From Bradyrhizobium archetypum (GTDB taxonomy: Bacteria > Pseudomonadota > Alphaproteobacteria > Rhizobiales > Xanthobacteraceae), in assembly GCF_013114835.1 (NCBI RefSeq), contig NZ_JAAVLW010000002.1, positions 310,001 through 374,000 of the forward strand: a stretch of DNA of 64,000 bases, given 5' to 3'. Both the position numbers and the translations under genes were made by a program. Positions 1 to 8,905 of the stretch are shown here, piece by piece (positions within the stretch are counted from its first letter, which is position 1; every line of letters begins with the position of its first letter). The notes beneath the pieces were generated by a model. It made no database searches. It was given only the letters and a program-made list of their open reading frames with translations, and was not told the DNA's origin.

Positions 1-1
1 G

Positions 2-67
2 CGCGACGATCGGATGTATATCATCGAGCCCGGCGAGCGTCGGATCATCGAGGAAATCGACGACTGA
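2..67 (+). CDS. 3' end of an unidentified protein (partial)
   Basis: An open frame enters from the left edge and ends at a TGA at 65-67. The 21 visible residues are strongly charged and end with two Asp. Only the C-terminus is present, so the family cannot be named. The frame is supported by the terminator-like hairpin that follows at 84-110. Confidence 0.45.
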   Translation, partial: RDDRMYIIEPGERRIIEEIDD

Positions 68-83
68 CACGTAAGCCAGTGGA

Positions 84-110
84 GGAGGGAGGCGGTCCTT
101 GCCTCTCTCC
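84..110 (+). terminator. terminator-like hairpin after the partial gene
   Basis: GGAGGGAGGC (84-93) pairs with GCCTCTCTCC (101-110) around a 7-base loop, with one G-T wobble. There is no clear T-run, so termination is inferred from position just after the upstream stop codon. Confidence 0.4.
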
Positions 111-274
111 GCCGTCGTGTCTCCGCGATCGATCGTGGTGCTTCCTTGTTTTCCATGCAGCGGAAGAGGTTAAAGTTCAGCGATATCGGGCGCTGACGCC
201 GGCTTGCGAGGTTTCACCGTCGCACAGGCAACTCACGCGGCGTTCATGCGTTGGGGCCACATGGAGCAACAATA

Positions 275-730
275 ATGGCCACGGAAGTGAAACCCCGCAT
301 ATCCCACAATACGCTCGTCCTCATCGGCGATGGAAAAAAGGCCCTCTTTCTCCGCAACAAAGGTACCCCCCAGCAGCTCAACCTTGAGGTAGAGCACGTT
401 CTCGAGCAGGATAATCCGGCAACACGCGAGCAGGGAACCGACCGTCCCGGGCGGTCGATCGGGAGCGTCGGCTCGGCTCGAAGTGCCATGGAGCAAGCCG
501 ACTGGCATTATATCGCAGAGGAGCGGTTCGCCGACGCCATTGCCGAGGCGCTCTATCGCCTTGCCCATGGCAACCGCTTCGAAAAGCTCGTCGTTGTGGC
601 GCCCGCGAAGGTGCTCGGCAATCTTCGGCAGGCCTTTCATGCCGAAGTGACCGAGCGGATCGTGGGCGAGATTCCGAAGGAGCTAACGTCCCATCCGATA
701 CCCGATATCGAACGGCTGATGGCGGCCTAG
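275..730 (+). CDS. host attachment family protein
   Basis: The 151-residue product matches the 'protein required for attachment to host cells' family (Host_attach, PF10116), named from an Agrobacterium mutant; biochemical function is unclear. Seen here: an N-terminal strand (NTLVLIGDGKKA), a central segment ADWHYIAEERFADAIAEALY, and a C-terminal LVVVAPAKVLGNLR...IPKELTSHPIPDIERLM block typical of the family, which has a release-factor-like alpha/beta fold. The ATG at 275 is chosen because GGAG sits 8 bases upstream; an in-frame TTG at 251 would only add unconserved residues. No signal peptide is visible. It converges on garD, separated by a hairpin. Confidence 0.8.
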   Translation: MATEVKPRISHNTLVLIGDGKKALFLRNKGTPQQLNLEVEHVLEQDNPATREQGTDRPGRSIGSVGSARSAMEQADWHYIAEERFADAIAEALYRLAHGNRFEKLVVVAPAKVLGNLRQAFHAEVTERIVGEIPKELTSHPIPDIERLMAA

Positions 731-738
731 CCGCTGAT

Positions 739-761
739 GGCCGCCGCCGGTCGCGGCGGCC
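739..761. terminator. bidirectional terminator-like hairpin
   Basis: GGCCGCCGC (739-747) and GCGGCGGCC (753-761) form a perfect 9-bp stem with a 5-base loop. It lies between two convergent genes whose stops are at 730 and 791. No strong T-tract follows on either strand. Confidence 0.5.
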
Positions 762-790
762 AGGCCTGCGCCTCTTGCCTTGTATCGCGG

Positions 791-2326
791 TCAGGTCACC
801 GGACCGGGGTTGAACAGCGCGAGCGCGTTGGTCAGCTTCCAGTGCTCTGCCCAGGTCTCGCGGCCGCTTGCCACGTCGAGAATGAGGCGGAAGATCTCCC
901 AGCCGACGTCTTCGATCGTGGCGTCGCCGGTTGCAATGCTGCCGGCGTCGACATCGATCAGATCGTGCCAGCGTTGCTTCAGCTCGCTGCGCGTGGAGAC
1001 CTTGATGACCGGCACGGCGGCAAGTCCATAGGGCGTGCCGCGGCCGGTGGTGAAGACGTGCAGCGTCATGCCCGAGGCGAGCTGCAGCGTGCCGCAAACG
1101 AAATCGCTGGCCGGCGTCGCCGCAAAAATCAGTCCTTTCTGGCTGGCGCGCTCGCCAGGGGCGAGCACGCCCGCGATCGGGCTGGTACCGGACTTGATCA
1201 CCGAACCCATCGCCTTCTCGACGATGTTGGACAGGCCGCCCTCCTTGTTGCCCGGCGTGGTGTTGGCGCTGCGATCGGCCTCGCCGCCGGCGAGGTAACG
1301 GTCATACCAGGCCATCTCACGCACCAGCGCGTCCGCAACCTCCTGGTTGGCCGCGCGCGGCGTCAGGAGGTGGATGGCATCGCGTACCTCGGTCACTTCG
1401 GAGAACATCACGGTGGCGCCGGCGCGGACCAGAAGATCAGCAGCGAATCCAAGCGCCGGATTGGCGGTCACACCCGAGAACGCATCGCTGCCGCCGCATT
1501 GCATGCCGACCACCAGCGCCGATGCCGGGCAGGTTTCGCGGCGCCGCTCGTTCAGCACCTTGAGACGCGCATCCGCCATCTGCACGATCTCGTCGACGAT
1601 TTCGCCGAAGCCGGTGAGGCCTTCGTCCTGCATGCGCATGATCTCGTCGTCGGCGCTCATGCCCTCGGGCAGCAGCAGCTCGGGCTGCAGCTTCTCGCAG
1701 CCGAGGCCGACAATCATCACCTCGCTGCCAAAATTGGGATTGCGCGCCAGGTTCTGCAGCGTGCGGATCGGAACAGCGGCACCCGGCGCGTTGATAGCGA
1801 CGCCGCAGCCATAGGCATGCGTGATCGCCACCACGCCGTCGACATTGGGATATTTCGGCAACAGCTCCTTTCGAATCCGCTCCAGCGCAAACTCGACCGT
1901 GCCGGCGACGCATTGCACGCTGGTCGAGATCGCGAGGATGTTGCGGGTGCCGACCGAGCCATCGGCATTGCGATAGCCTTCGAACGTGTAGCCTTCCAGC
2001 GGCGGCAGCCTGATCGCAGCGCCATTGGATTTCGGCAGATTGTCAAACGATGGCGCGTTGGGCATCCGCACCAGCGATTCCCTGACCCAACTTCCCTTCG
2101 CGATTGGCGCATCGGCATAGCCGATGACCTCGCCGTAGCGGCGAATGGCTTCGCCTTCTCTTATATCGGCGAGGGCAACCTTGTGGCCTTGCGGGATCTG
2201 TTCGACAAGCCGCAAGCCGCACGAGAACTCGGCGCCCGGATGCAGCCCTGCGCGGTTCGCGACGATCGCGACGTTATCGTCCGCATGCATGCGGATATAG
2301 AGCGGTTTCGCGGTGGCGCGCTGCAT
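791..2326 (-). CDS. garD: galactarate dehydratase
   Basis: The 511-residue protein is very close in length and text to E. coli GarD (about 523 aa), which dehydrates galactarate (mucate) to 5-dehydro-4-deoxy-D-glucarate. It has an N-terminal SAF-like domain (residues 1-90, with [11 protein letters not shown] and IPQGHKVAL) followed by the UxaA/GarD catalytic domain, with the conserved blocks [61 protein letters not shown] and [10 protein letters not shown], including the Cys residues expected at the Fe site. AGGA sits 6 bases before the ATG. It is transcribed away from the sugar-importer operon. Its product is the substrate of the enzyme at 14966-15916, so the two form a route to 2-oxoglutarate semialdehyde. 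Confidence 0.93.
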   Translation of the reverse strand: MQRATAKPLYIRMHADDNVAIVANRAGLHPGAEFSCGLRLVEQIPQGHKVALADIREGEAIRRYGEVIGYADAPIAKGSWVRESLVRMPNAPSFDNLPKSNGAAIRLPPLEGYTFEGYRNADGSVGTRNILAISTSVQCVAGTVEFALERIRKELLPKYPNVDGVVAITHAYGCGVAINAPGAAVPIRTLQNLARNPNFGSEVMIVGLGCEKLQPELLLPEGMSADDEIMRMQDEGLTGFGEIVDEIVQMADARLKVLNERRRETCPASALVVGMQCGGSDAFSGVTANPALGFAADLLVRAGATVMFSEVTEVRDAIHLLTPRAANQEVADALVREMAWYDRYLAGGEADRSANTTPGNKEGGLSNIVEKAMGSVIKSGTSPIAGVLAPGERASQKGLIFAATPASDFVCGTLQLASGMTLHVFTTGRGTPYGLAAVPVIKVSTRSELKQRWHDLIDVDAGSIATGDATIEDVGWEIFRLILDVASGRETWAEHWKLTNALALFNPGPVT

Positions 2327-2478
2327 GTTGAATCCTTATTCGCTGGCGGCATCAGGAGCGGGGCAATCAAGGTCAAACCAGGCCTCCGATCAAGCGGTCC
2401 CTCGCGCAGAAGTCACGGTTCGGATTCGGCCTTCGGCCACGCGAGCACGGTCATTGAGGAACCAATAGTAAAATAATA

Positions 2479-2488
2479 TGACTAGTCA
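2479..2488. promoter_or_regulatory. palindrome TGACTAGTCA, candidate operator
   Basis: A perfect 10-bp palindrome in an AT-rich patch of the divergent garD/ytfQ intergenic region (2327-2606). A dimeric regulator such as the FadR-type GntR protein at 7206-7976 could bind here. This is inference; the motif was not seen elsewhere in the window. Confidence 0.35.
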
Positions 2489-2606
2489 GGGCCGTCCTTA
2501 CGTGGAATATTCCCCGCGCTGCCGCCAACGGACAGCGCCAAAGGTGCCTTGATACCGAATTCGGAGATGCAGGCACCCTGAGCAATCATTTTGGGAGAAC
2601 GCGCCT

Positions 2607-3571
2607 ATGACCTCCAAAGCCCTCCTTGCGGCCACCGCCCTGGCCGCCATCACGCTCTCGCTTCCCGCAACCGCCGCTGAACTTACTGTCGGCTTCTCCC
2701 AGATCGGATCCGAATCCGGCTGGCGGGCAGCGGAGACTTCCGTCGCCAAATCGGAGGCCGCCAAGCGCAAGGTCACCCTGAAGATCGCCGATGCCCAGCA
2801 GAAGCAGGAGAACCAGATCAGGCGATCCGCTCCTTCATCGCCCAGGGTGTCGATGCCATCTTCCTCGCGCCTGTCGTGTCGAGCGGCTGGGATGCGGTGC
2901 TGAAGGAGGCCAAGGAAGCCAAGATCCCGGTCGTGCTGCTCGACCGCGACATCGATCCGTCGGGCAAGGAGCTCTATCTCACCGCAGTCACCTCGGACAG
3001 CGTGCACGAAGGTGCGGTCGCCGGCGAATGGCTGGCGAAGGCCGTGAGCGGAAAGCCGTGCAATGTCGTCGAGCTGCAGGGCACGGTCGGCGCCAGCGTC
3101 GCAACCAACCGCAAGAAGGGCTTTGACAGTGTCGTCGCCAAGAACGCCAATCTCAAGGTGGTGCGCAGCCAGACCGGCGACTTCACCCGCGCCAAGGGCA
3201 AGGAAGTGATGGAGAGCTTCATCAAGGCCGAAGGCGGCGGGAAGAACATCTGTGCGGTCTATGCTCACAACGACGACATGATGGTCGGTGCGATCCAGGC
3301 GATGAAGGAGGCCGGCCTCAAGCCGGGCAAGGACATCCTGACGGTGTCGATCGATGCCGTGCCCGACATCTTCAAGGCGATCGCCGCCGGAGAAGCCAAC
3401 GCCACCGTGGAGCTGACGCCGAACATGGCAGGCCCCGCGCTCGACGCCATCATGGCCTACAAGGCGAAGGGAGCGGTACCGCCAAAGTGGATCCAAACGG
3501 AATCGAAGCTCTACACGGCGGCTGATGATCCGCAGAAGATCTATGACAGCAAGAAAGGGCTCGGCTACTGA
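2607..3571 (+). pseudogene. ytfQ: YtfQ-type sugar-binding protein, frameshifted
   Basis: This should encode the periplasmic binding protein of a galactofuranose/sugar ABC importer. The first part (2607 to about 2819) gives a signal peptide ending ATAAEL and the YtfQ-like LTVGFSQIGSESGWR. The reading frame then fails near 2820: AACCAGATCAGGCGATCC reads as if one A is missing from ATCAAGGCG. Restoring one base joins it to the second frame (IRSFIAQGVDAIFLAPVVSSGWDAVL through KGLGY), giving about 321 residues, the usual YtfQ length. As written, translation from the ATG ends at 2903 after 98 residues. All genes downstream are intact, so either a recent mutation or a sequencing error is possible. 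GGGAG precedes the start. Confidence 0.85.
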
Positions 3572-3660
3572 CCGGCCGCCTTTGCGCCGCCGGGAGGTTT
3601 AAGGACCGGCCCGGCGGCCCAAGCGTTCTCGATGAATCCGCCTCAAGGCGAACATGCCGG

Positions 3661-3681
3661 CATTCGCGTTCGACGCGAATG
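3661..3681 (+). other. hairpin just upstream of ytfR
   Basis: CATTCGCGT (3661-3669) and ACGCGAATG (3673-3681) form a perfect 9-bp stem with a 3-base loop, six bases before the GGGAG of ytfR. Hairpins between binding-protein and ATPase genes often stabilise the upstream mRNA or reduce downstream expression; here it could also limit ribosome access. Function is inferred. Confidence 0.5.
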
Positions 3682-3701
3682 TCGGTGGGAGTGATGTCGG
3701 C

Positions 3702-5240
3702 ATGAATGCACATTCCGACCCTGGCCATGCGCTGCTCGAGGTACGGGCCTTGAGCAAGAGTTTTGGCACGCTGCGCGCCCTGCAGCAGGTGGATTTCACC
3801 TTGCGGGCCGGCGAAATTCACGCGCTGCTCGGCGAGAACGGCGCAGGCAAATCGACCCTGATCAAGGCGGTGACCGGCGTCTTTCCGCGCGATGCCGGCA
3901 TTGTCAGGCTGGACGGTGCCGAAGTCGCGCCGCGCACGGCCAAGGCCGCGCTCGATGCGGGGATCGCCACCGTCTATCAGGAGGTCAACCTGCTCCTTAA
4001 CTTGTCGGTGGCGCAAAACCTCTATCTCGGCAGGCAGCCGACGCGGTTCGGCCTGGTGCGCGAGGCCGAGATGCGCCGCCACGCCGCTGCGCTGCTTGCT
4101 GAGTTCGACCTTCATATCGATGTCGCCGAGCCGCTCGGGAACTATTCGGTCGCTGTCCAGCACATCACCGCGATAGCCCGCGCCGTCGACCAGTCGGCGC
4201 GCGTGCTGATCCTCGACGAACCGACCGCGAGCCTCGATCGCCACGAGGTCGAAGTCCTGTTCGCGGTGATGCGCAAGCTGGCGCAGCGTGGCATCGGCGT
4301 CATCTTCGTCACGCATTTTCTCGATCAGGTCTATGAGATCTCTGACCGCATCACGGTGCTGCGCAACGGCCGATTGATCGGCGAGCGGACGACCGCCGAG
4401 CTGCCGCGGATCGAACTGATCCGCATGATGCTCGGCCGCGAACTCGCCGAGACGACCCGCGAGCGCGCAGCGGCGCAGGATCGGAAGGCGGGAGACGTAT
4501 GCGCGCGCTTCGACGGCTATGGCAAGGCCGGCTATGTCGCGCCGTTCAATCTTTCGCTTCGCCGCGGCGAGGTGGTCGGGCTCGCCGGCCTGCTCGGCTC
4601 GGGCCGCACCGAAACCGCGCGCCTGGTATTCGGCGCCGAGCGCGCCGACAGCGGCAGCGTCACCGTCGAAGGCAAGCCGGTCCGGCTGCTTTCGCCGCGC
4701 GATGCCGTCGCCCATGGCTTCGGCTATTGTCCCGAAGAGCGCAAGACCGAGGGCATCATTGCCGATCTTACCGTGCGGGAAAACATCGTGCTGGCGCTGC
4801 AGGCCAAGCGCGGCCTGGCAAAGCCGCTGTCTCGCGCCGAGCAGGATGAGATCGCGATGGGTTTCATTCGCCTGCTCGACATCCGCCCGCCCGAGCCGGA
4901 ACGCTCGATCGGGTTATTGTCCGGCGGCAACCAGCAGAAGGTGCTGCTCGCCCGCTGGCTCGCCACTGCGCCGCGTCTTTTGGTGCTCGACGAGCCGACC
5001 CGCGGCATTGATGTCGGCGCCCATGCCGAGATCATTCGATTGATTCGCGAACTCTGCGATGACGGCCTGGCGCTGCTCGTGATCTCGTCCGAGCTCGACG
5101 AGATCGTGACCTATTCGGACCGGGTGGTCGTGCTGCGCGATCGCGCCCATGTCGATGAGCTGGAAGGGGAAGCCGTCGACGTCACCAATATCCTTGCAGC
5201 GATTGCGGTGGCTGGCACGGCCGGTGCGGAGGCCGGGTAG
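3702..5240 (+). CDS. ytfR: YtfR-type sugar ABC transporter, double ATPase subunit
   Basis: A 512-residue protein with two fused nucleotide-binding domains, as in all CUT2-family sugar importers. The first domain has Walker A GENGAGKST (about 44-52), a degenerate signature (YSVAVQHITAIARAV, typical of YtfR) and Walker B VLILDEPTASLD. The second keeps LSGGNQQKVLLARWL and LLVLDEPTRGIDVG but has a non-canonical Walker A (LLGSGRTE), as usual for the C-terminal half. ATG 3702 is preferred because GGGAG lies 10 bases upstream; an upstream in-frame ATG at 3654 would start before the hairpin. It energises the two permeases that follow and would work with the broken binding protein before it. Confidence 0.9.
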   Translation: MNAHSDPGHALLEVRALSKSFGTLRALQQVDFTLRAGEIHALLGENGAGKSTLIKAVTGVFPRDAGIVRLDGAEVAPRTAKAALDAGIATVYQEVNLLLNLSVAQNLYLGRQPTRFGLVREAEMRRHAAALLAEFDLHIDVAEPLGNYSVAVQHITAIARAVDQSARVLILDEPTASLDRHEVEVLFAVMRKLAQRGIGVIFVTHFLDQVYEISDRITVLRNGRLIGERTTAELPRIELIRMMLGRELAETTRERAAAQDRKAGDVCARFDGYGKAGYVAPFNLSLRRGEVVGLAGLLGSGRTETARLVFGAERADSGSVTVEGKPVRLLSPRDAVAHGFGYCPEERKTEGIIADLTVRENIVLALQAKRGLAKPLSRAEQDEIAMGFIRLLDIRPPEPERSIGLLSGGNQQKVLLARWLATAPRLLVLDEPTRGIDVGAHAEIIRLIRELCDDGLALLVISSELDEIVTYSDRVVVLRDRAHVDELEGEAVDVTNILAAIAVAGTAGAEAG

Positions 5241-5242
5241 CC

Positions 5243-6229
5243 ATGATGCAAAGACTGCTGCAAAGCCGGGGCCTTCCCCAGATCATCGCCCTGTTGGTGA
5301 TCCTTGTGATCGACCGCGCCGTCTCGCCGCAATTCTTTGATCTGCGGATGCTGGACGGGCGGCTGTTCGGCAGCCTGATCGATGTCCTGAACCGCGGCGC
5401 GCCGGTCGCGCTGCTTTCCCTGGGCATGGTGCTCGTTATCGCCACGCGCGGCATCGATCTGTCGGTGGGGGCGGTCATGGCGATATCAGGCGCGATCGCC
5501 GCGAGTCTCGCCGACCAGCATGGCCTGCCGATCGCGCTCGCGGCTGCGCTCGGGGCTGGGCTGTTGTGCGGACTATGGAATGGCTTTCTTGTTGCGGTGC
5601 TCGGCATCCAGCCGATCGTTGCCACCTTGATCCTGATGGTGGCGGGCCGCGGCGTCGCGCAGCTCATCACGGAGGGCCGCATCGTCACCTTCACCGCGCC
5701 GGATCTAGTCTGGCTCGGCAACGGCGCCGTGTTCGGCGCCCCGACGCCGGTAGCCGTCGTCCTCGGCATGTTGATCGTCACAGGCGCGGTGGTCCGTGGC
5801 TCCGCGCTCGGCCTGCTGATCGAGGCGACCGGCGGCAATGCCAGGGCGAGCGAATTGGCCGGGATCGGCACGCGCGCCATGATCCTTGCGGTCTATGTGT
5901 GGTGCGGCCTGTGCGCGGCGCTCGCCGGCGTCATCGCCGCCGCTGACATCATGGGCGCGGATGCCAACAATGCCGGGCTCTGGCTCGAACTCGACGCGAT
6001 CCTTGCGGTGGTGATCGGCGGCACCTCGCTGTTCGGCGGGCGCTTCAGCCTGGTGCTGGCGATGGTCGGGGCGCTGATCATCCAGGCCATGAACACGGGC
6101 ATCCTGCTGTCGGGCTATCCGCCGGAGTTCAATCTGCTGGTGAAGGCGGCCGTCGTGCTGATCGTCCTGCTGCTGCAATCGCCGTGGCTCGCCAGCGTCG
6201 GTGCCGTGCTGGGGAGGGCCCGCCAATGA
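5243..6229 (+). CDS. ytfT: YtfT-type sugar ABC transporter permease
   Basis: A 328-residue hydrophobic protein of the BPD_transp_2 (CUT2) family with eight to ten predicted membrane segments. The family block GMVLVIATRGIDLSVGAVMA is present, as are ATGGNARASELAGIGT and VVIGGTSLFGGRF. It starts two bases after the ytfR stop. It forms a heterodimeric channel with the next permease in the inner membrane. The substrate is inferred from neighbours to be a galactose- or arabinose-type sugar. Confidence 0.9.
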   Translation: MMQRLLQSRGLPQIIALLVILVIDRAVSPQFFDLRMLDGRLFGSLIDVLNRGAPVALLSLGMVLVIATRGIDLSVGAVMAISGAIAASLADQHGLPIALAAALGAGLLCGLWNGFLVAVLGIQPIVATLILMVAGRGVAQLITEGRIVTFTAPDLVWLGNGAVFGAPTPVAVVLGMLIVTGAVVRGSALGLLIEATGGNARASELAGIGTRAMILAVYVWCGLCAALAGVIAAADIMGADANNAGLWLELDAILAVVIGGTSLFGGRFSLVLAMVGALIIQAMNTGILLSGYPPEFNLLVKAAVVLIVLLLQSPWLASVGAVLGRARQ

Positions 6230-7209
6230 GGGGTCTGCCGCCAGTCGCGATCACAGCCCTCGTCTTCGTCGCCGGGTTTGCGCTCTGCACGGCGCAATTT
6301 CCCAATTTCGCTTCGACCCGCGTGGTGGCCAATCTGCTGACCGACAACGCCTTTCTCGGCATAGTCGCCACCGGCATGACCTTCGTGATCATTTCCGGCG
6401 GCATCGATCTCTCGGTCGGCTCGGTGATCGGATTCACCACCGTGTTCGTCGCGCTGGCGATCGAGCGGCTCGGTGTGCCGCCGCTGATCGCCTTTGCCGC
6501 GATCCTCCTGCTGTGCGCCGCCTTCGGAGCAGCGATGGGCGCCATCATCCACGTCTTCGACATGCCGCCTTTCATCGTCACGCTGGCAGGGATGTTCCTC
6601 GCCCGCGGCGCCAGCTTCCTGATGTCGACGGAATCAACGCCGATATCAGCGCCGCTCTATTCGACGGTGTCGGATTTCGCGCTGCGGCTGCCCGGAGGAG
6701 GGCGGCTCACCGCCATCGCCCTCATCATGCTCGCGGTGGTCGCGGCTGGCGCCGTGCTGCTGCATTTCACCCGCTTTGGCGCCAACGTCTATGCGCTTGG
6801 TGGCAGCCGCACGACCACGGCGCTGATGGGCATCCCGGTCGGATCGATGACGGTGCGCATCTATATGCTGTCGAGCGTCCTGGCCGGGCTCGCCGGAATC
6901 GTGTTCTCGTTCTACACCGCGGCGGGTTACTCGCTGTCCGCCGTCGGCGTCGAGCTCGATTCCATCGCGGCCGTGGTGATCGGCGGCACCTTGCTGACCG
7001 GCGGCCAGGGCTCTGTGGTCGGCACCTTGCTTGGTGTGCTGATTCAGGGCTTGATCCAGACCTACATCAATTTCGATGGAACCTTGTCGAGCTGGTGGAC
7101 CAAGATCGTGACCGGTATCCTACTGTTCGCCTTCATCGCGCTGCAGCAGGCCATGCTGGGCATCGCCCGCCGCAGCGGCCCCCGTAAGGCAGGAGTCCTC
7201 AAATCATGA
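6226..7209 (+). CDS. yjfF: YjfF-type sugar ABC transporter permease
   Basis: Second CUT2 permease, 327 residues, with GMTFVIISGGIDLSVGSVIG, the glycine-rich YALGGSRTTTALMGI loop and VVIGGTLLTGGQGSVVGT, as in YjfF. The ATG at 6226 overlaps the previous stop as ATGA and is preceded by GGGGAGGG. It is translationally coupled to ytfT. In E. coli YjfF pairs with YtfT in the same importer. Confidence 0.9.
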   Translation: MRGLPPVAITALVFVAGFALCTAQFPNFASTRVVANLLTDNAFLGIVATGMTFVIISGGIDLSVGSVIGFTTVFVALAIERLGVPPLIAFAAILLLCAAFGAAMGAIIHVFDMPPFIVTLAGMFLARGASFLMSTESTPISAPLYSTVSDFALRLPGGGRLTAIALIMLAVVAAGAVLLHFTRFGANVYALGGSRTTTALMGIPVGSMTVRIYMLSSVLAGLAGIVFSFYTAAGYSLSAVGVELDSIAAVVIGGTLLTGGQGSVVGTLLGVLIQGLIQTYINFDGTLSSWWTKIVTGILLFAFIALQQAMLGIARRSGPRKAGVLKS

Positions 7210-7976
7210 CGTCCCGGCTTGTCGTCATCCCGACGCGGCGCGCGCATTCCAACCACGCCGAGGTCGCCCGCAGCATCGGTGTCGATATCATCGCCGGCCG
7301 TTATGCCGAAGGTGTCCGCCTGCCGGGCGATGCCGAGCTCACGGCGATGTTCGGCGTCTCGCGGCCGGTGTTGCGCGAGAGCGTCAAAACGCTGGTCGCG
7401 AAGGGGCTACTCACCACCAAGGCGCGGGTCGGCACCGTGGTGCGCGAGCGCGGTGCCTGGAACATGTTCGATGCCGACGTGCTGGCCTGGCATCTCGATG
7501 CCGGCATCGACCGGCGCTTTCTCAACGATCTCGCCGAGATCCGCCTCGCGGTCGAACCGCGGGCGGCGGCGCTTGCCGCCAGCCGCCGCTCGGAGGCCGA
7601 CATCGCCGAACTGAACCGGAGCATGGAGCGGATGCGGCGTGAGGCTTCCGACTCCGTCGGTTTTGCCGACGGCGACCTTGCGCTGCACCTGGCCGTCGCC
7701 AATGCGTCCGGCAATCTGTTCATGCGTTCGATCGGCAACGTCATCGAAGCGGCACTCCGCGCCTCCTTCCTGCTCAGCGCGCCGGTCGAAACGCAGGACC
7801 GCGAGACGGTGCTGTTGTGGCACCAACGCATCGTCGATGCGATCGCAAGCGGCGATGCCGAGGCGGCCACCGCCGCCATGACGGAGGTGATCCATAATGG
7901 ATTGCGGCGCCATGAGGATGTTTCGCCGTCGTCAGGCGCTGCGGCGGCAGCGGTTGAATCTGGAGAGCAATCATGA
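7206..7976 (+). CDS. FadR-subfamily GntR transcriptional regulator
   Basis: The 256-residue protein has an N-terminal winged helix-turn-helix (VRLPGDAELTAMFGVSRPVLRESVKTL, about residues 38-64) and a C-terminal FCD ligand domain with the metal-site pattern of an Asp in EIRLAVEP and His in DLALHLAVANASGN and LLWHQRIVDAI. FCD regulators of sugar-acid genes (for example DgoR) bind an aldonate or related acid. It overlaps the yjfF stop and the next start by ATGA, so it is made with the operon it probably represses, with TGACTAGTCA at 2479 a candidate operator. The effector is not known. Confidence 0.88.
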   Translation: MTSRLVVIPTRRAHSNHAEVARSIGVDIIAGRYAEGVRLPGDAELTAMFGVSRPVLRESVKTLVAKGLLTTKARVGTVVRERGAWNMFDADVLAWHLDAGIDRRFLNDLAEIRLAVEPRAAALAASRRSEADIAELNRSMERMRREASDSVGFADGDLALHLAVANASGNLFMRSIGNVIEAALRASFLLSAPVETQDRETVLLWHQRIVDAIASGDAEAATAAMTEVIHNGLRRHEDVSPSSGAAAAAVESGEQS

Positions 7977-8905
7977 ATCCGCTTCGCGTCGCCATCGTCG
8001 GCTTCGGCAAGATCGCGCGCGACCAGCACGTGCCGGCGATCGCAGCGACCGACGGCGTGGAGCTCGTTGCCGTCGCCAGCCGCAATGCCTCGCTTCCGGG
8101 CGTGCCACATGCGGCGACGCTCGACGAACTCCTGCGCGACGGTCCGCCGATCGATGCGGTGGCGCTGTGTACGCCGCCGCAGGTCCGCCATGCCCAGGCG
8201 ACGACGGCGTTGGCCGCCGGCAAGCATGTGATGCTGGAAAAGCCACCGGGCGCCACGGTGGCCGAAATCAAGCCGCTGATGATCGCGGCCACGGCCGCGC
8301 AGCGCACGCTGTTCGCCACTTGGCACTCGCGGTTTGCGCCGGCCGTCGAGCCGGCGCGGCAGTTGCTGGCTGGTCGAAAGATCACATCGGTCAAGATCAC
8401 CTGGAAGGAAGACGTGCGGGTCTGGCATCCCGGACAGGCCTGGATCTTTGAAGCAGGCGGACTCGGCGTGTTCGATCCCGGCATCAACGCGCTCTCGATC
8501 CTGACGCGGATTGTGCCGCAGCCATTGTTCGTGACATCGGCCGATCTCGCGTTTCCCGCCAACCGCGACGCACCGATCGCCGCCAATCTTGCGCTCAGCG
8601 ATGCGCAAGGGCTGAGGATTGCGGCCGAATTCGACTTCCGCCAGACCGGCCCGCAGAGCTGGGACATCGATCTCGACACCGACGGCGGGCCCGTGACGCT
8701 TTCGCTTGGCGGCGCCAAGTTGGAAGCCGGGGACAAGCAGCTCGTCGATGCCCCAGATGCCGAATATGCCGGGCTCTATCGCCGTTTCCGCGAGCTCGCC
8801 GCGACCGGCGAAAGCGACATCGATCTCGCGCCGCTGCAGCTCGTCGCCGACGCGTTCCTGCTGGGACGACGTCGCATGGTCGAACCATTCGAGGACGAGA
8901 CATGA
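7973..8905 (+). CDS. D-galactose / L-arabinose 1-dehydrogenase (Gfo/Idh/MocA family)
   Basis: The 310-residue enzyme would oxidise the C1 hydroxyl of D-galactose or L-arabinose to the lactone with NAD(P). It has an N-terminal Rossmann fold (VAIVGFGKIARDQHVPAI), the EKPP motif (residues about 90-93) with the catalytic Lys, and blocks WHSRFAPA, WKEDVRVWHPGQAWI and GGLGVFDPGINALS that recall the Pseudomonas galactose dehydrogenase and Azospirillum L-arabinose dehydrogenase. It overlaps the neighbours on both sides by 4 bases. The epimerase and lactonase downstream complete aldose to aldonate conversion. Which sugar is preferred cannot be told from sequence. Confidence 0.87.
   Translation: MNPLRVAIVGFGKIARDQHVPAIAATDGVELVAVASRNASLPGVPHAATLDELLRDGPPIDAVALCTPPQVRHAQATTALAAGKHVMLEKPPGATVAEIKPLMIAATAAQRTLFATWHSRFAPAVEPARQLLAGRKITSVKITWKEDVRVWHPGQAWIFEAGGLGVFDPGINALSILTRIVPQPLFVTSADLAFPANRDAPIAANLALSDAQGLRIAAEFDFRQTGPQSWDIDLDTDGGPVTLSLGGAKLEAGDKQLVDAPDAEYAGLYRRFRELAATGESDIDLAPLQLVADAFLLGRRRMVEPFEDET

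Noticed and set aside
737..2476. 579-codon open frame on the plus strand over garD
   Set aside because: It is antisense to a strongly recognisable galactarate dehydratase and shows Arg/Ala/His-rich composition typical of GC-rich shadow frames.
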